64,000 bases of DNA from Rhizobium sp. WSM4643 (GCF_025152745.1 NZ_CP104040.1:4661501-4725500), one strand, 5' to 3'; positions 1 through 9,061 are shown, counted from the stretch's first letter. The notes: generated by a model from the letters alone, not told the origin. A program made the numbers and translations.

Positions 1-144
1 CAGCGTCGTCTTGCCGGAGCCGGATTCACCGACGACGGCGAGCACTTCGCCGGGCCAGAGGTCGAACGAGACGTCGCGGCAGCCGATGCGGTTGCCGTAG
101 AATTTCGAAACGTCATGGACTTTGAGAAGCGGAGTATCGCTCAT
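1..144 (-). CDS. phnK: PhnK, C-P lyase ATP-binding subunit (N-terminal part only)
   Basis: PhnK is the ABC-type ATPase that docks on the carbon-phosphorus lyase core complex during phosphonate breakdown. Only the first 48 codons are present; the gene runs off the left edge. The visible protein begins MSDTPLLKV and reaches a Walker A motif (GESGSGKTT) just at the window boundary. The ATG overlaps the TGA of phnJ by the ATGA arrangement, so the two genes are translationally coupled. Because the first ABC domain of dipeptide importers looks similar, the name depends mainly on position directly after phnJ, the canonical order phnGHIJK. Confidence 0.88.
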   Translation of the reverse strand, partial: MSDTPLLKVHDVSKFYGNRIGCRDVSFDLWPGEVLAVVGESGSGKTTL

Positions 145-1016
145 TCTGCAGCCTCCCGCGCCAGCATCTCGCCGGCATGTCCGTGCGCGCGGCGGTCTTC
201 GCAATGATCGGTGTCGGAGCAGACGAACATCCGCCCGCCCTTGTCGTCGAGAACCACCTCGTCGAGATAGACATCTTCCGCACCGCAAAGGGCGCAGGGC
301 CTGTCGAAGCGCTGGATATCGAAGGGGTAATCCTCGAAATCCAGGCTGACGACGTCGGTATAAGGCGGAACCGCATAGATGCGTTTCTCGCGTCCGGCGC
401 CGAAGAGCTGCAGCGCGTCCGACATATGCATCTTCGGATTGTCGAATTTCGGCGTCGGCGACGGGTCCATGACATAGCGGCCGTGGACCTTCACCGGATA
501 GGCGTAAGTCCGCGAGATGCGGCCGTTATGAGCGATGTCCTCGTAGAGCTTCACATGCATGAGGCCGTATTCTTCCAGCGCATGCATCTTGCGCGTTTCG
601 GTCTCGCGCGGCTCGAGGAAGCGCAGCGGCTCGGGGATCGGCACCTGGTAGACGAGCACCTGTCCGGCCCCGAGCTTTTCCTCGGGAATGCGGTGGCGCG
701 TCTGGATGATCGTCGCATCCTTGGTATGCGTCGTCACCGCGACATTGGCGACCTTCTGGAAGAAGGCGCGGATGGAAACGGCGTTGGTCGTGTCGTCGGC
801 GCCCTGGTCGATGACCTTCAGCACGTCATCAGGTCCGATAATCGAGGCCGTCACCTGCACGCCGCCGGTGCCCCAGCCATAGGGCATCGGCATTTCGCGC
901 GAGGCGAAGGGCACCTGGTAACCCGGAATGGCGATTGCCTTCAGGATGGCGCGGCGGATCATGCGCTTGGTCTGTTCGTCGAGATAGGCGAAGTTGTAGC
1001 TGGCCAGATCGGTCAT
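141..1016 (-). CDS. phnJ: PhnJ, radical-SAM carbon-phosphorus lyase
   Basis: PhnJ cleaves the C-P bond of ribose-1-alkylphosphonate 5-phosphate by radical chemistry. The product is 291 residues. Gly32 lies in AIPGYQVPF, and four cysteines fall at 241, 244, 266 and 272, the positions known for the glycyl radical and Fe-S cluster of the E. coli enzyme, so all catalytic residues look intact. An in-frame upstream extension exists, but MTDLASYNF is preferred because it overlaps the phnI stop by ATGA and because homologues begin this way. It sits in the phnGHIJK operon with overlapping or near-overlapping genes throughout. Confidence 0.96.
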   Translation of the reverse strand: MTDLASYNFAYLDEQTKRMIRRAILKAIAIPGYQVPFASREMPMPYGWGTGGVQVTASIIGPDDVLKVIDQGADDTTNAVSIRAFFQKVANVAVTTHTKDATIIQTRHRIPEEKLGAGQVLVYQVPIPEPLRFLEPRETETRKMHALEEYGLMHVKLYEDIAHNGRISRTYAYPVKVHGRYVMDPSPTPKFDNPKMHMSDALQLFGAGREKRIYAVPPYTDVVSLDFEDYPFDIQRFDRPCALCGAEDVYLDEVVLDDKGGRMFVCSDTDHCEDRRAHGHAGEMLAREAAE

Positions 1017-2119
1017 TCGGCGGCTTCCTTCATGGCTTCGCCACCGTTGCGGGCGGCTTCGAATTCGCGGCGCATGCGGCGGACGAGATCGAGTTCGGCC
1101 TGGAAGTCCACATAATGCGGAAGCTTCAGATGCTCGACGAAGCCCGTCGCCTGGACGTTGTCGGAGTGCGAGATGACGAATTCCTCGTCCTGGGCCGGTG
1201 CGGTGATATCCTCGCCGAGTTCTTCGGCGCGAAGCGCACGGTCGACCAGCGACATCGCCATCGCCTTGCGCTCGCTCTGGCCGAAGACCAGGCCGTAGCC
1301 GCGGGTAAATTGCGGCGGCGCCTTGGCCGACCCCTTGAACTGGTTGACCATCTGGCATTCGGTGATCTGGATCGTGCCGAGCGAGACGGCGAAACCAAGT
1401 TCCGGCACGTCGAATTCCACCTCGACGTCGCCGATGCGGATTTCACCGGTGAAGGGGTGATTGCGGCCATAGCCGCGCTGGGTCGAATAACCGAGCGCCA
1501 GCAGGAAGCCCTCGTCGCCGCGGGCAAGCGCCTGCAGGCGGAGATCCCGGGTCATCGGGAATTCCATCGGTTCGCGGGTCAGGTCGCCGATCTCGTGATC
1601 TTCCGGCATGTCGCCGTCGGCCTCGATCAGGCCTTCCTCGCCGAGGATCTCGGAGACGCGTATGATGCGGCCGGCCTCGGCGACGCGCTGAGCGGGCGTC
1701 TCCACCGCCTCGTCCGAAAGCAGCGAGGGATCGAGCAGCCGGTGGGTATAGTCGAAGGTGGGCCCAAGAAGCTGGCCGCCCGGCAGATCCTTGTAGGTCG
1801 CCGAGATGCGGCGTTCGATCGTCATATCAGCCGTGTCGAGCGGCCTGGAATAGCCGAAACGTGGCAGCGTCGTGCGATAAGCGCGCAGCAGGAAGATCGC
1901 CTCGATCATGTCACCGCGCGATTGGCGGATGGCGAGTGCAGCGAGTGTGCGGTCGAAAAGCGAAGCTTCGGCCATGACGCGGTCGACGGCGAGCGCCAGC
2001 TGCGCCACGATCTGTTCGATGCCGATCGCCGGCAGCGAACGGTCGCCGCGGCGGCGGTCGGCGAGCAGGCGGTGGGCATTGGCGATGGCGGTCTCGCCAC
2101 CCTTGACGGCAACATACAT
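1013..2119 (-). CDS. phnI: PhnI, C-P lyase core subunit
   Basis: PhnI is a core C-P lyase subunit; with PhnG, PhnH and PhnL it forms the 1-phosphonate ribosyl triphosphate by displacing adenine from ATP. The protein is 368 residues, close to the usual family length, and starts MYVAVKGGETAIANAH, the typical PhnI N-terminus. It lies 4 bases after phnH and overlaps phnJ by four bases, which implies tight stoichiometric coupling. No frameshift or internal stop is visible. Confidence 0.96.
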   Translation of the reverse strand: MYVAVKGGETAIANAHRLLADRRRGDRSLPAIGIEQIVAQLALAVDRVMAEASLFDRTLAALAIRQSRGDMIEAIFLLRAYRTTLPRFGYSRPLDTADMTIERRISATYKDLPGGQLLGPTFDYTHRLLDPSLLSDEAVETPAQRVAEAGRIIRVSEILGEEGLIEADGDMPEDHEIGDLTREPMEFPMTRDLRLQALARGDEGFLLALGYSTQRGYGRNHPFTGEIRIGDVEVEFDVPELGFAVSLGTIQITECQMVNQFKGSAKAPPQFTRGYGLVFGQSERKAMAMSLVDRALRAEELGEDITAPAQDEEFVISHSDNVQATGFVEHLKLPHYVDFQAELDLVRRMRREFEAARNGGEAMKEAAE

Positions 2120-2123
2120 GAGC

Positions 2124-2732
2124 TCAGATCTCCGTTGCTGTGATCTTGGTGGTGCGCGGCAGGCAGAGGAAACGCTTGCTCGCCGTCAGCACGATGTCGA
2201 CGCCGCGCGGAAAGAGCGCGCGGTTCTCGGTCCAGAGCCGCAGGAAGGTCTCCGGCAGGCCGATCGGCGCAATCTCCGTCATGCTCTGGATGCCGGGACC
2301 CATGAGCGCCAGCCTGCGGCCACCCTCGAGATTGGCGAGTTCGATGATGAGGGTCGTCGAGCGGTCGGGATATTCCTGCGTGCCTGATGCAAAGAGGCCG
2401 AAGGAGGAAAGTGCGGTGCCGGCCTCGGTGAAGGCAAAGCGCGCCTCGGCTTTTTCGGTGATCAACGGTGCGCCGGTATGGAAGCCGAGCCACTCCGGCA
2501 CGGCGGATCTCGCCAGTCCCAGTGAAAGCCAGACTGACGTGTCGTGGTCGCAAAGCGTCAGCGCGATCGTGCCGGCGGCGATGCCGAGCGGTGCCGGCGG
2601 AGCGACATCGGGCTGAACGGTCTGGATCGTGCCGGGGCGGGCCATGCCGTCCATCAGCATCTTGAAGACGCTTTGGGCATGGAAGACCGGCTCGGCAAAG
2701 CCGCCGGTCAAAGCTTCTGTCTTCAGGCCCAT
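2124..2732 (-). CDS. phnH: PhnH, C-P lyase core subunit
   Basis: PhnH is a small core subunit of the C-P lyase complex, with a fold related to PLP-dependent transferases but no PLP chemistry. The 202-residue product has the family features GGFAEPVFHAQSVFK near the start, the DGMARPG segment around residue 30, and a C-terminal half ending in a LPRTTKI segment. Its ATG overlaps the last base of the phnG stop codon. Position between phnG and phnI in the canonical order supports the call. Confidence 0.95.
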   Translation of the reverse strand: MGLKTEALTGGFAEPVFHAQSVFKMLMDGMARPGTIQTVQPDVAPPAPLGIAAGTIALTLCDHDTSVWLSLGLARSAVPEWLGFHTGAPLITEKAEARFAFTEAGTALSSFGLFASGTQEYPDRSTTLIIELANLEGGRRLALMGPGIQSMTEIAPIGLPETFLRLWTENRALFPRGVDIVLTASKRFLCLPRTTKITATEI

Positions 2733-3208
2733 CAGTTGTCTCCCCGCACCATGGTGAAGAAATCGACGCGGGTTGCCGCTGTCTCGTCCGCCTTGCGGCG
2801 TTCGGCATCGGCGATCCGCTCAGTGATCGGTAAAAGCAAGGCCTGTTCGACGAAGTCCTTCGTCGCCTCCTCCTGCCAGAGCGCGTCGAAGATCGCCGCA
2901 AGCCTGGCCTTCTCGCGGTCGGTGCCGAGCGCCTGCGCATGGCCGACCGAACCGGTGTCGAGCCGGACCGTGGCGCGTGTCACGGTCACCTCGCCCAGAT
3001 TGAAAGGAGCGCCGCCGCCGCCGATGCGTCCGCGCACCATCACCAGCCCGGTCTCCGGTCCGCGCACCGGATGGGCCACAGGCTTTTCCGGCAGCGCATC
3101 GAAGACCGCCTGGAGTTCGCTGCGCTCCGCACGCGCCAGCAGATCGGCGGCGCGTTTGCGCCCGGATGCCGTCTGTGACGCAGCGTCTGTCCTGTCCGCT
3201 GATATCAT
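2732..3208 (-). CDS. phnG: PhnG, C-P lyase core subunit
   Basis: PhnG is the first gene of the C-P lyase operon and part of the PhnGHIJ core. It has 158 residues. Recognisable segments are RKRAADLLARAE near residue 17 and the central GLVMVRGRIGGGGAPFNLGE block around residue 54, followed by TVTRATVRL. It faces away from phnF across a 117-base gap that contains both candidate operators described separately. Regulation by phosphate starvation and by PhnF is inferred from those sites. Confidence 0.95.
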   Translation of the reverse strand: MISADRTDAASQTASGRKRAADLLARAERSELQAVFDALPEKPVAHPVRGPETGLVMVRGRIGGGGAPFNLGEVTVTRATVRLDTGSVGHAQALGTDREKARLAAIFDALWQEEATKDFVEQALLLPITERIADAERRKADETAATRVDFFTMVRGDN

Positions 3209-3225
3209 TGCCGCTTCCCTCTAAA

Positions 3226-3243
3226 TGTCTATTGATATAGACA
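3226..3243. promoter_or_regulatory. Candidate PhnF operator (inverted repeat)
   Basis: TGTCTAT-TGAT-ATAGACA is a perfect 7-bp inverted repeat with a 4-bp centre, placed 17 bases upstream of the phnG start codon and between divergent phnG and phnF. GntR/HutC-type regulators commonly bind GT-N-TA-N-TA-N-AC style palindromes, so PhnF is the obvious ligand. Binding is inference. Confidence 0.6.
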
Positions 3244-3278
3244 ACCATACAAGCTATACTTAGCTCTAAATCGATGTC

Positions 3279-3296
3279 GTGACAAGCGTGTGACAT
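3279..3296 (-). promoter_or_regulatory. Candidate PHO box (PhoB site) for phnG operon
   Basis: Read on the minus strand this is TGTCAC-N5-TGTCAC, two direct repeats with an 11-bp period, the classic PhoB layout. It lies about 70-90 bases upstream of phnG and is oriented toward it. Rhizobial phosphate-starvation promoters carry similar TGTCAT/C repeats. The match was found by eye. Confidence 0.55.
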
Positions 3297-3325
3297 CGAG
3301 AGTTAAATGGACGAGCAGGGGCGGA

Positions 3326-4063
3326 ATGGCGGGATTGAAGCAGGTGCAAAGGCAAACCGGCGTGGCGCTCTGGCGCCAGATCGCCGATCGGATTCGTGAG
3401 GCGATCAGCACGGGAGCCTATGACGAAACGGGAATGGTGCCGCCGGAAACAATGCTGGCGCTGCAATTCGGCGTCAACCGGCATACGGTGCGTAGCGCGC
3501 TGGCGGCATTGGCGCAGGAGGGTATCGTCCGTGCGGTACAGGGTCGCGGCACGCTGATCGAGCGTAAGGAGCGACTGAACTTCCCGATCACCCGGCGCAC
3601 CCGTTTTACCGCCGGCATCGGCGATCAAGCCCGAGAGATGCGCGGCCTTCTGCTCGATGAGGCAAAGGAAGAAGCGAGTGCCGAGATTGCCCGCTGGCTG
3701 GGCCTGAAGCCGGGAGAAGAGGTGATCCGCCTGGAAACATTGCGTCAGGCGGACAAGCGGCCGGTTTCAAGGGCGACGAGCTGGTTTCCCGCCAAGCGCT
3801 TTGCCGGTATCGGTGAGGCCTACCGGACGGGAGAATCGATTACCAAGGCTTTCGCTGAACTCGGCCTGCCGGATTATGTCCGGGCGACGACCGAAGTGAC
3901 GGCCGCCCATGCGAGTGCGGCCGACATGGCCGACCTCGAACTCACCCCCGGCGCGATCCTGCTGATCGCCAAGGCGATGAATACCGATCTTGAGGGTGTG
4001 CCGGTGCAATATTCGATCAGCCGCTTCGCGGCCGACCGGGTACAGTTCACCATCGAGAATTGA
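3326..4063 (+). CDS. phnF: PhnF, GntR/HutC-family regulator
   Basis: PhnF is a transcriptional regulator of phosphonate genes. The N-terminal winged helix-turn-helix covers roughly residues 10-75 (IADRIREAISTGAYDE, then NRHTVRSALAALAQEGIVRAVQGRGT), and a UTRA ligand-binding domain follows to the end (TRFTAGIGDQAREMR onward). I use ATG 3326, giving 245 residues, because an AGGGGCGG purine stretch precedes it. An earlier in-frame ATG at 3290 would put the start inside the PHO-box repeat and adds a non-homologous leader. It is transcribed away from phnG and is likely autoregulated through the palindrome at 3226. The true effector is unknown. Confidence 0.9.
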   Translation: MAGLKQVQRQTGVALWRQIADRIREAISTGAYDETGMVPPETMLALQFGVNRHTVRSALAALAQEGIVRAVQGRGTLIERKERLNFPITRRTRFTAGIGDQAREMRGLLLDEAKEEASAEIARWLGLKPGEEVIRLETLRQADKRPVSRATSWFPAKRFAGIGEAYRTGESITKAFAELGLPDYVRATTEVTAAHASAADMADLELTPGAILLIAKAMNTDLEGVPVQYSISRFAADRVQFTIEN

Positions 4064-4080
4064 GCGCCTTTCCCCGCCTA

Positions 4081-4182
4081 GAGCAATTCCAGCAAAAGTG
4101 CGTAGCGGTTTTGCGTCCGGAATTGCGTGAAAACAAAGAGATAGAGCATTTCCGTGATTCGTAGAAAAACGGAAATGCTCTA
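4081..4182. repeat. Rhizobial mosaic palindromic repeat, copy 1
   Basis: Two palindromes make up the unit. The first pairs GCAATTCC (4083) with GGAATTGC (4119), with inner GCAAAA/TTTTGC. The second pairs TAGAGCATTTCCGT (4142) with ACGGAAATGCTCTA (4169), a perfect 14-bp stem with a 13-base loop. A diverged copy lies at 43123. It sits between the convergent phnF and gpmA genes and may act as a bidirectional transcript end. It resembles RIME-type intergenic elements of Rhizobium. Confidence 0.8.
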
Positions 4183-4203
4183 AGGGGGAAAGATCAGCCA
4201 AGA

Positions 4204-4839
4204 TTAATGCGCGCCCGACATGTCGCCGAGCACTTCCTTGGAAGCGACGGTGGAATCCGCCTTCAGCTTGTAGACCATCGGCACGCCGGTCGCGAGGTTG
4301 AGGGCGAGCACGCCTTCGCGGGTGAGCTTGTCGAGCACCATCACCAGCGAGCGCAGCGAATTGCCGTGCGCGGCAACCAGCACCTTCTCGCCTCTGAGCA
4401 CGCGCGGCAGAATTTCGGTGAGGTAGTAGGGCCAGACGCGGGCGCCGGTGTCGCGCAGGCTTTCACCGCCGGGCGGCGGCACGTCATAGGAGCGGCGCCA
4501 GATATGCACCTGTTCCTCGCCCCATTTGGCGCGCGCATCATCCTTGTTGAGGCCGGAGAGATCGCCGTAATCGCGCTCGTTCAGCGCCTGGTCGCGGATC
4601 GTCAGCAGATCGGGCTGGCCGACCTTGTCGAGGATGAGCTTCAGCGTGTGCTGCGCGCGCACCAGCACGGAGGTGTAGGCGACGTCGAATTTGATGCCGT
4701 ATTCGGCGAGCGCCGCCCCGCCGGCATTGGCTTCCTGGATGCCGAGCTCGGTCAGATCGGGATCCTTCCAGCCGGTGAAGAGATTCTTCAGGTTCCAGTC
4801 ACTCTGGCCGTGGCGAACGAGGACGAGGGTACCGCTCAT
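4204..4839 (-). CDS. gpmA: 2,3-bisphosphoglycerate-dependent phosphoglycerate mutase
   Basis: GpmA interconverts 3- and 2-phosphoglycerate in cytosolic glycolysis and gluconeogenesis. The RHG phosphohistidine motif occurs at residues 9-11 ([12 protein letters not shown]), with [14 protein letters not shown] following, then [12 protein letters not shown], and a second catalytic histidine in [11 protein letters not shown]. At 211 residues it is the short alphaproteobacterial form, compared with about 230-250 for the E. coli type. It starts 21 bases after the dapB stop on the same strand, so co-transcription is likely. The downstream side is closed by the palindromic repeat at 4081. Confidence 0.95.
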   Translation of the reverse strand: MSGTLVLVRHGQSDWNLKNLFTGWKDPDLTELGIQEANAGGAALAEYGIKFDVAYTSVLVRAQHTLKLILDKVGQPDLLTIRDQALNERDYGDLSGLNKDDARAKWGEEQVHIWRRSYDVPPPGGESLRDTGARVWPYYLTEILPRVLRGEKVLVAAHGNSLRSLVMVLDKLTREGVLALNLATGVPMVYKLKADSTVASKEVLGDMSGAH

Positions 4840-4860
4840 GAATATGCCTCCGTAGTATCG

Positions 4861-5685
4861 TTATGAGGAAGAAAGCCCGAGCACGTCGAGCATGGAATAG
4901 AGACCCGGCTTCTTGTCGCGCGCCCAAAGGGCCGCCTTGATGGCGCCGCGGGCAAAGATCGAGCGGTCGGCCGCACTGTGCGACAGGGTGACGATTTCCC
5001 CTTCGCCGGCAAAAAGCACGGAATGCTCGCCGATGACGGAGCCGCCGCGCAGCGTCGCAAAGCCGATCGTGCCCGCTTCGCGGGCGCCGGTATGGCCGTC
5101 GCGCACCCGGACCGACTTTGAGGCAAGATCGATGCCGCGCCCCTTTGCCGCGGCCTCGCCGAAAAGAAGGGCGGTGCCGGACGGCGCATCTACCTTGTGC
5201 TTGTGGTGCATTTCCAGGATCTCGATATCCCAATCGTCAGGATCGAGCGCTCGCGCTGCCTGCTCGGCGAGCACGCCGAGCAGATTGACCCCAAGGCTCA
5301 TATTGCCCGACTTGACGATGCGGGCATGGCGGGCCGCCGCGGCGATCCTGGCATTGTCGTCGCCCGAACAGCCGGTCGTGCCGATGACATGGACGATGCG
5401 GGCCTGCGCGGCGAGGCCTGAGAATTCCACTGTTGCAGCAGGCGAGGTAAAGTCGAGCACGCCTTCGGCGTCGAGAAAAGCGTTGAGCGGATCGTCGCCG
5501 ATGATGACCCCTGTCGGGCCGAGACCGGCGATCTCGCCGGCATCCTTGCCGACGAAGCGCGAGCCGGCGCGCTCGACCGCGGCATGCAGCGTGACACCTT
5601 CGATGGAATGGATGAGCCGGATCAGCGTCTGCCCCATGCGTCCGGCTGCGCCAACCACCACCAGTTTCATCGCAGCATCGCTCAT
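4861..5685 (-). CDS. dapB: 4-hydroxy-tetrahydrodipicolinate reductase
   Basis: DapB reduces 4-hydroxy-tetrahydrodipicolinate in the lysine and meso-diaminopimelate pathway, using NAD(P)H. The nucleotide-binding loop GAAGRMG is at residues 12-18, the GTTG motif follows in the middle, and the catalytic/substrate signature [15 protein letters not shown] is near residue 160. Total length is 274 residues, normal for the family. It lies between an ABC exporter gene (15-base gap) and gpmA, a typical rhizobial order. Start [10 protein letters not shown] is used; the alternative Met at residue 6 would also give a complete Rossmann strand. Confidence 0.96.
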   Translation of the reverse strand: MSDAAMKLVVVGAAGRMGQTLIRLIHSIEGVTLHAAVERAGSRFVGKDAGEIAGLGPTGVIIGDDPLNAFLDAEGVLDFTSPAATVEFSGLAAQARIVHVIGTTGCSGDDNARIAAAARHARIVKSGNMSLGVNLLGVLAEQAARALDPDDWDIEILEMHHKHKVDAPSGTALLFGEAAAKGRGIDLASKSVRVRDGHTGAREAGTIGFATLRGGSVIGEHSVLFAGEGEIVTLSHSAADRSIFARGAIKAALWARDKKPGLYSMLDVLGLSSS

Positions 5686-5700
5686 GTCAGTCTCACCAGG

Positions 5701-7488
5701 TCAGTTTGAATCGGAGGCCGAAGGCCTCTGCAGGTTGTTGAGGCGAGCGTAAAGACCGTCGCTGACCTTCGCAAGCGTCTCGTGATTGCCTTCCTCGACG
5801 ACACGGCCCTGCTGCATGACGACGATCTTGTCGGCGCGCACCACGGTCGACAGCCGGTGGGCGATGACGACGACGGTGCGTCCGCTCATCGCTTCGTCGA
5901 GCGCCTTCTGCACGGCTGCCTCGGATTCGGTGTCGAGGGCCGAGGTCGCCTCGTCGAGAAGCAGGATCGGAGCATTGCGCACCAGGGCGCGCGCGATCGA
6001 TAGCCGCTGGCGCTGGCCGCCCGAAAGCGTCACGCCGTTTTCGCCGACCGGCGTCTCGTAGCCTTGCGGCTGTGCTGAGATGAAATCATGCGCATAGGCA
6101 AGCCGCGCCGCCTCCTCCACCTCGGCATCGGTCGCTTCCGGCCGGCCATAGCGGATATTGTCGCGGATCGTGCCCTCGAACAGATAGGGCTGCTGCGAGA
6201 CATAGGCGAGCTGCTGGCGCAGCGACTTCTTGGTGATGTGGGCGATGTCCTGCCCGTCGATCAGGATTTCGCCCTCGCGCGGATCGTAAAAGCGCGGAAT
6301 GAGGCTGATGACGGTGGATTTACCGGCGCCTGAAGGGCCGACAAGTGCTGTGGTCGCGCCGCCCTCGGCGATGAAACTCACGCCGCTGAGCACGCTCTCA
6401 TTGCCGTAGGCAAAGGAAACATTGCGGAATTCGATCCTTGCCTGCGTCACCGTCAGCGGCCGGGCATCCGGCAGGTCGCGCTGGCGCGGTTCCATGTCGA
6501 GCAATTCATAGATCATCCGCGCATTGACGACGGCGCGCTCCATCTGCACCTGCAGGCGGGCAAGCCGGCGGGCCGGGTCATAGGCAAGCAGCAGCGCCGT
6601 GACGAAGGAGAAAAAGGCGCCGGGTGGCACATTGAAGTAGATCGAGCGGTAGGCGGCATAGGCAAGCACGCTGGCGACGGCAAAACCCGCGAAACTTTCC
6701 GTCAGAGGAGAGGTGCGCTCGGAAAGCCGGGCAATCCGGTTCGCCCGGCTTTCGGCGCCTTTGATGAGCTTGTTGACCTTGCGCTCCAGCTCTTCTTCCA
6801 TCGTGAAGGCTTTCACAATGGCGATGCCCTGGATCGTCTCCTGCATGGCGCCGAGAACGTGGCTGTTCAGATGCACGGCCTCGCGGGTCGCCGAGCGCAG
6901 CCGCTTGGAAACATAACGCAGTGCATAAAGCAGCGGCGGCGCCATGATGAACACCGCAAGGCTGAGCAGCGGATCCTGGAGGATCATCACGGCGAGCAGC
7001 GAGATGAAGGTCAGCAGGTCGCGCACTGTCGAGGTGATCGTCAGGTTGAGCACGTCGCGAATGCCGCTGACGTTTTGGCTCACCTGCGCAGCGATATGGG
7101 CAGAGCGCGCCTCGCTGAAGAAGCCGACCGAAAGCGTCATCAGATGCGCATAGAGCCGGCGCTGGTAGCGGGCGACGATATCGTTGCCGACCTTTGAAAG
7201 CGCCACCGCCTGACCGTAGCTGGCAAAACCGCGCAGCACGAAGGCGATGAAGATCGAAAGACAGATGATCCAGACGACGTCGGCGCGGCGATTGGCGAAG
7301 GCCTCGTCGATGATCGCCCGCATAATCCAGGCGGTGAACGCCGTCGAAAGCGCCACCACGACGAGGCAGGCGATCGCAAAGACATAGCCCCACAGATGAT
7401 CGCGGCCGTTTTCAGCGATGATGCGCTTCAGGATGCCGGTTACGGTATCGCTGCTGACGCCCTGTGTTCTGCTCTCCGCCGCTTCCAA
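5701..7488 (-). CDS. ABC exporter, MsbA/lipid type half-transporter (membrane plus ATPase)
   Basis: This is a fused permease-ATPase of the exporter class that works as a homodimer in the inner membrane; lipid A, other lipids or drugs are possible substrates. About six transmembrane segments fill the first 310 residues (for example VFAIACLVVVALSTAF). The ATPase domain carries Walker A GPSGAGKST, the signature LSGGQRQR, Walker B ILLLDEATSALD and an H-loop AHRLST. I prefer a TTG start at 7488 because AGGAAA precedes it by eight bases, giving 595 residues; a GTG at 7536 would add 16 residues. The 15-base gap to dapB suggests one transcript. The substrate cannot be assigned from sequence. Confidence 0.88.
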   Translation of the reverse strand: MEAAESRTQGVSSDTVTGILKRIIAENGRDHLWGYVFAIACLVVVALSTAFTAWIMRAIIDEAFANRRADVVWIICLSIFIAFVLRGFASYGQAVALSKVGNDIVARYQRRLYAHLMTLSVGFFSEARSAHIAAQVSQNVSGIRDVLNLTITSTVRDLLTFISLLAVMILQDPLLSLAVFIMAPPLLYALRYVSKRLRSATREAVHLNSHVLGAMQETIQGIAIVKAFTMEEELERKVNKLIKGAESRANRIARLSERTSPLTESFAGFAVASVLAYAAYRSIYFNVPPGAFFSFVTALLLAYDPARRLARLQVQMERAVVNARMIYELLDMEPRQRDLPDARPLTVTQARIEFRNVSFAYGNESVLSGVSFIAEGGATTALVGPSGAGKSTVISLIPRFYDPREGEILIDGQDIAHITKKSLRQQLAYVSQQPYLFEGTIRDNIRYGRPEATDAEVEEAARLAYAHDFISAQPQGYETPVGENGVTLSGGQRQRLSIARALVRNAPILLLDEATSALDTESEAAVQKALDEAMSGRTVVVIAHRLSTVVRADKIVVMQQGRVVEEGNHETLAKVSDGLYARLNNLQRPSASDSN

Positions 7489-7574
7489 ATAGGATTTCCT
7501 GTCTCGGACCAAGCCCGCCGCAAAGGCGACGCGCACTTTTGCCGGCGTCTATAAAGAGTTGGGACTGGTTTGGC

Positions 7575-7616
7575 TAGAGCGCCGCGCGTCCGCCAGGACG
7601 CGCCAAAGACGCTCTA
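7575..7616. repeat. Short palindromic repeat between glk and ABC exporter gene
   Basis: The outer arms TAGAGCG and CGCTCTA enclose an inner stem CGCGTCC-GCCA-GGACGCG. The inner part resembles the GCGCGTC/GACGCGC hairpins of the repeat family at 35575 and 58583. It may serve as a transcript-processing or termination structure downstream of glk. Confidence 0.6.
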
Positions 7617-7634
7617 TTTGCTTTGCGTCGGGGC

Positions 7635-8660
7635 TTAACGCCGCCAGCGGCGGCCTTCCGTCGAGACGCCGAAATTCGCCGGCATGCGAGCATAGGAGGA
7701 AAGCCCGGCAAGCGCTGCCAGCGGATGTGTCACTACATAGGTCGGGATGGTGCGAAGCAGCGCCGTATGCGGCGCCTTGTCCTCGAAGGCCATCCGGAAT
7801 TCCGGCTTCTTCAGCGCCGGGATGATCTTCTGCGAGATGCCGCCGGAGAGATAGACGCCGCCGCGCGCCATGAACACCATCGCCATGTCGCCCGCCACGC
7901 GGCCGAGATAGGTGGCAAACAGCGAGACGGTCTCTATGGCTGCCTTGTCGCTGCCGGCAAGCGCGTGCGAAGTGATGTCGGCGGGATCCTTCATCGTCGG
8001 CTGGATGCCGTCGACAATGCAGATGGCATGGTAGAGATTGACGAGGCCCCGCCCGCAGAGGATCTGCTCGGCCGAAACGCGGCCTTCGATCGTCTCGATA
8101 TGCGGGAAGATTTCATAGTCGCGCTTGCTGCGCGGCCCGAGATCGACATGGCCGCCTTCGCCGGGAACCGGGATCCAGCTGTGCTGGGCATGCACGAGCC
8201 CGCCGACGCCGAGGCCGGTGCCTGGTCCGAGCACGACGCGGGAGGCGATCATGTCGCCGGTGGCGTCGCCGATGCGTTCGCGGTTTTCATCCGAAAGCGC
8301 GGCGATTGCCAGCGCCTGCGCCTCGAAATCGTTGACGACGAGCACATCCTCCATGCCGAGGCCCTCGATCATCGTCTTTGGCCGCACCACCCAGTCGCAA
8401 TTGGTCAGCGGGATCTCGTCGTCGTTGATCGGGCCGGCGACGGCGAGGATCGCCGAGCGCGGCCGCACGGCGGTCTTGTCGAGAACGCCGTGCTGAATCG
8501 CTTCGTCGATCGTGGCAAAATCCGCCGTGCGCACGTTCGGAAACTGCTTCGGCTCGGCATAGGCATCGGTCAGGATGGAGAAGCGGGCATTGGTGCCGCC
8601 GATATCGCCGATCAGGATCGGGAAAGGCAGCGGAGCGGTGCTGTTGTTCGGTTTTGGCAT
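7635..8660 (-). CDS. glk: Glucokinase
   Basis: Glucokinase phosphorylates glucose with ATP in the cytosol, feeding the Entner-Doudoroff route used by rhizobia. The phosphate-binding signature [10 protein letters not shown] is at about residues 18-27, a [11 protein letters not shown] segment carries the catalytic aspartate, [12 protein letters not shown] follows, and [12 protein letters not shown] marks the substrate region. Length is 341 residues, standard for the bacterial Glk family. It lies 17 bases after mgsA on the same strand, so the two are probably co-transcribed. Confidence 0.95.
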   Translation of the reverse strand: MPKPNNSTAPLPFPILIGDIGGTNARFSILTDAYAEPKQFPNVRTADFATIDEAIQHGVLDKTAVRPRSAILAVAGPINDDEIPLTNCDWVVRPKTMIEGLGMEDVLVVNDFEAQALAIAALSDENRERIGDATGDMIASRVVLGPGTGLGVGGLVHAQHSWIPVPGEGGHVDLGPRSKRDYEIFPHIETIEGRVSAEQILCGRGLVNLYHAICIVDGIQPTMKDPADITSHALAGSDKAAIETVSLFATYLGRVAGDMAMVFMARGGVYLSGGISQKIIPALKKPEFRMAFEDKAPHTALLRTIPTYVVTHPLAALAGLSSYARMPANFGVSTEGRRWRR

Positions 8661-8677
8661 GGCCGGTTCCGTGCTGA

Positions 8678-9061
8678 TCAGGCTTTAAGTGTCGGAAGAA
8701 GTTTTATAGCGGTCGCGTGGTTGAGCGCCATCGGAATATCATAGACGATCGCCAGCCGCATCAGCGCCTTCACGTCGACATCGTGCGGCATCGGCGTCAA
8801 AGGGTCGACGAAGAAGATCAGGGCATCGACCTCGCCGGTCGAAATCAGCGCGCCGATTTGCTGGTCGCCGCCGAGCGGCCCGCTCTTCAACCTGGTGACG
8901 TGGAGATCGGGGGCGGCGTCGAGCACGCGCCCGCCAGTGGTGCCGGTGGCGACGATGTTCCAACGGGAGAGAATGTCCCTGTTGGCGCGGGCGAAATCCG
9001 CCATGTCGTCTTTCTTCTGGTCATGCGCAATCAATGCAAGGCATTTGCCGCCGGCCATCAA
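8678..9061 (-). CDS. mgsA: Methylglyoxal synthase
   Basis: MgsA converts dihydroxyacetone phosphate to methylglyoxal and phosphate, an overflow bypass of lower glycolysis. The 127-residue product shows the family hallmarks LIAHDQKK (His13, Asp14), the phosphate-binding ATGTTGG and [12 protein letters not shown], and [18 protein letters not shown] containing catalytic aspartates, then a final ALNHATA histidine. It is slightly shorter than the E. coli enzyme (152 residues) but contains the whole catalytic core. The pairing with glk downstream links glucose entry with the methylglyoxal shunt. Confidence 0.95.
   Translation of the reverse strand: MMAGGKCLALIAHDQKKDDMADFARANRDILSRWNIVATGTTGGRVLDAAPDLHVTRLKSGPLGGDQQIGALISTGEVDALIFFVDPLTPMPHDVDVKALMRLAIVYDIPMALNHATAIKLLPTLKA

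Noticed and set aside
1017..1358. Upstream extension of phnJ
   Set aside because: The extra residues are arginine-rich shadow of phnI; MTDLASYN is the family start and overlaps the phnI stop.
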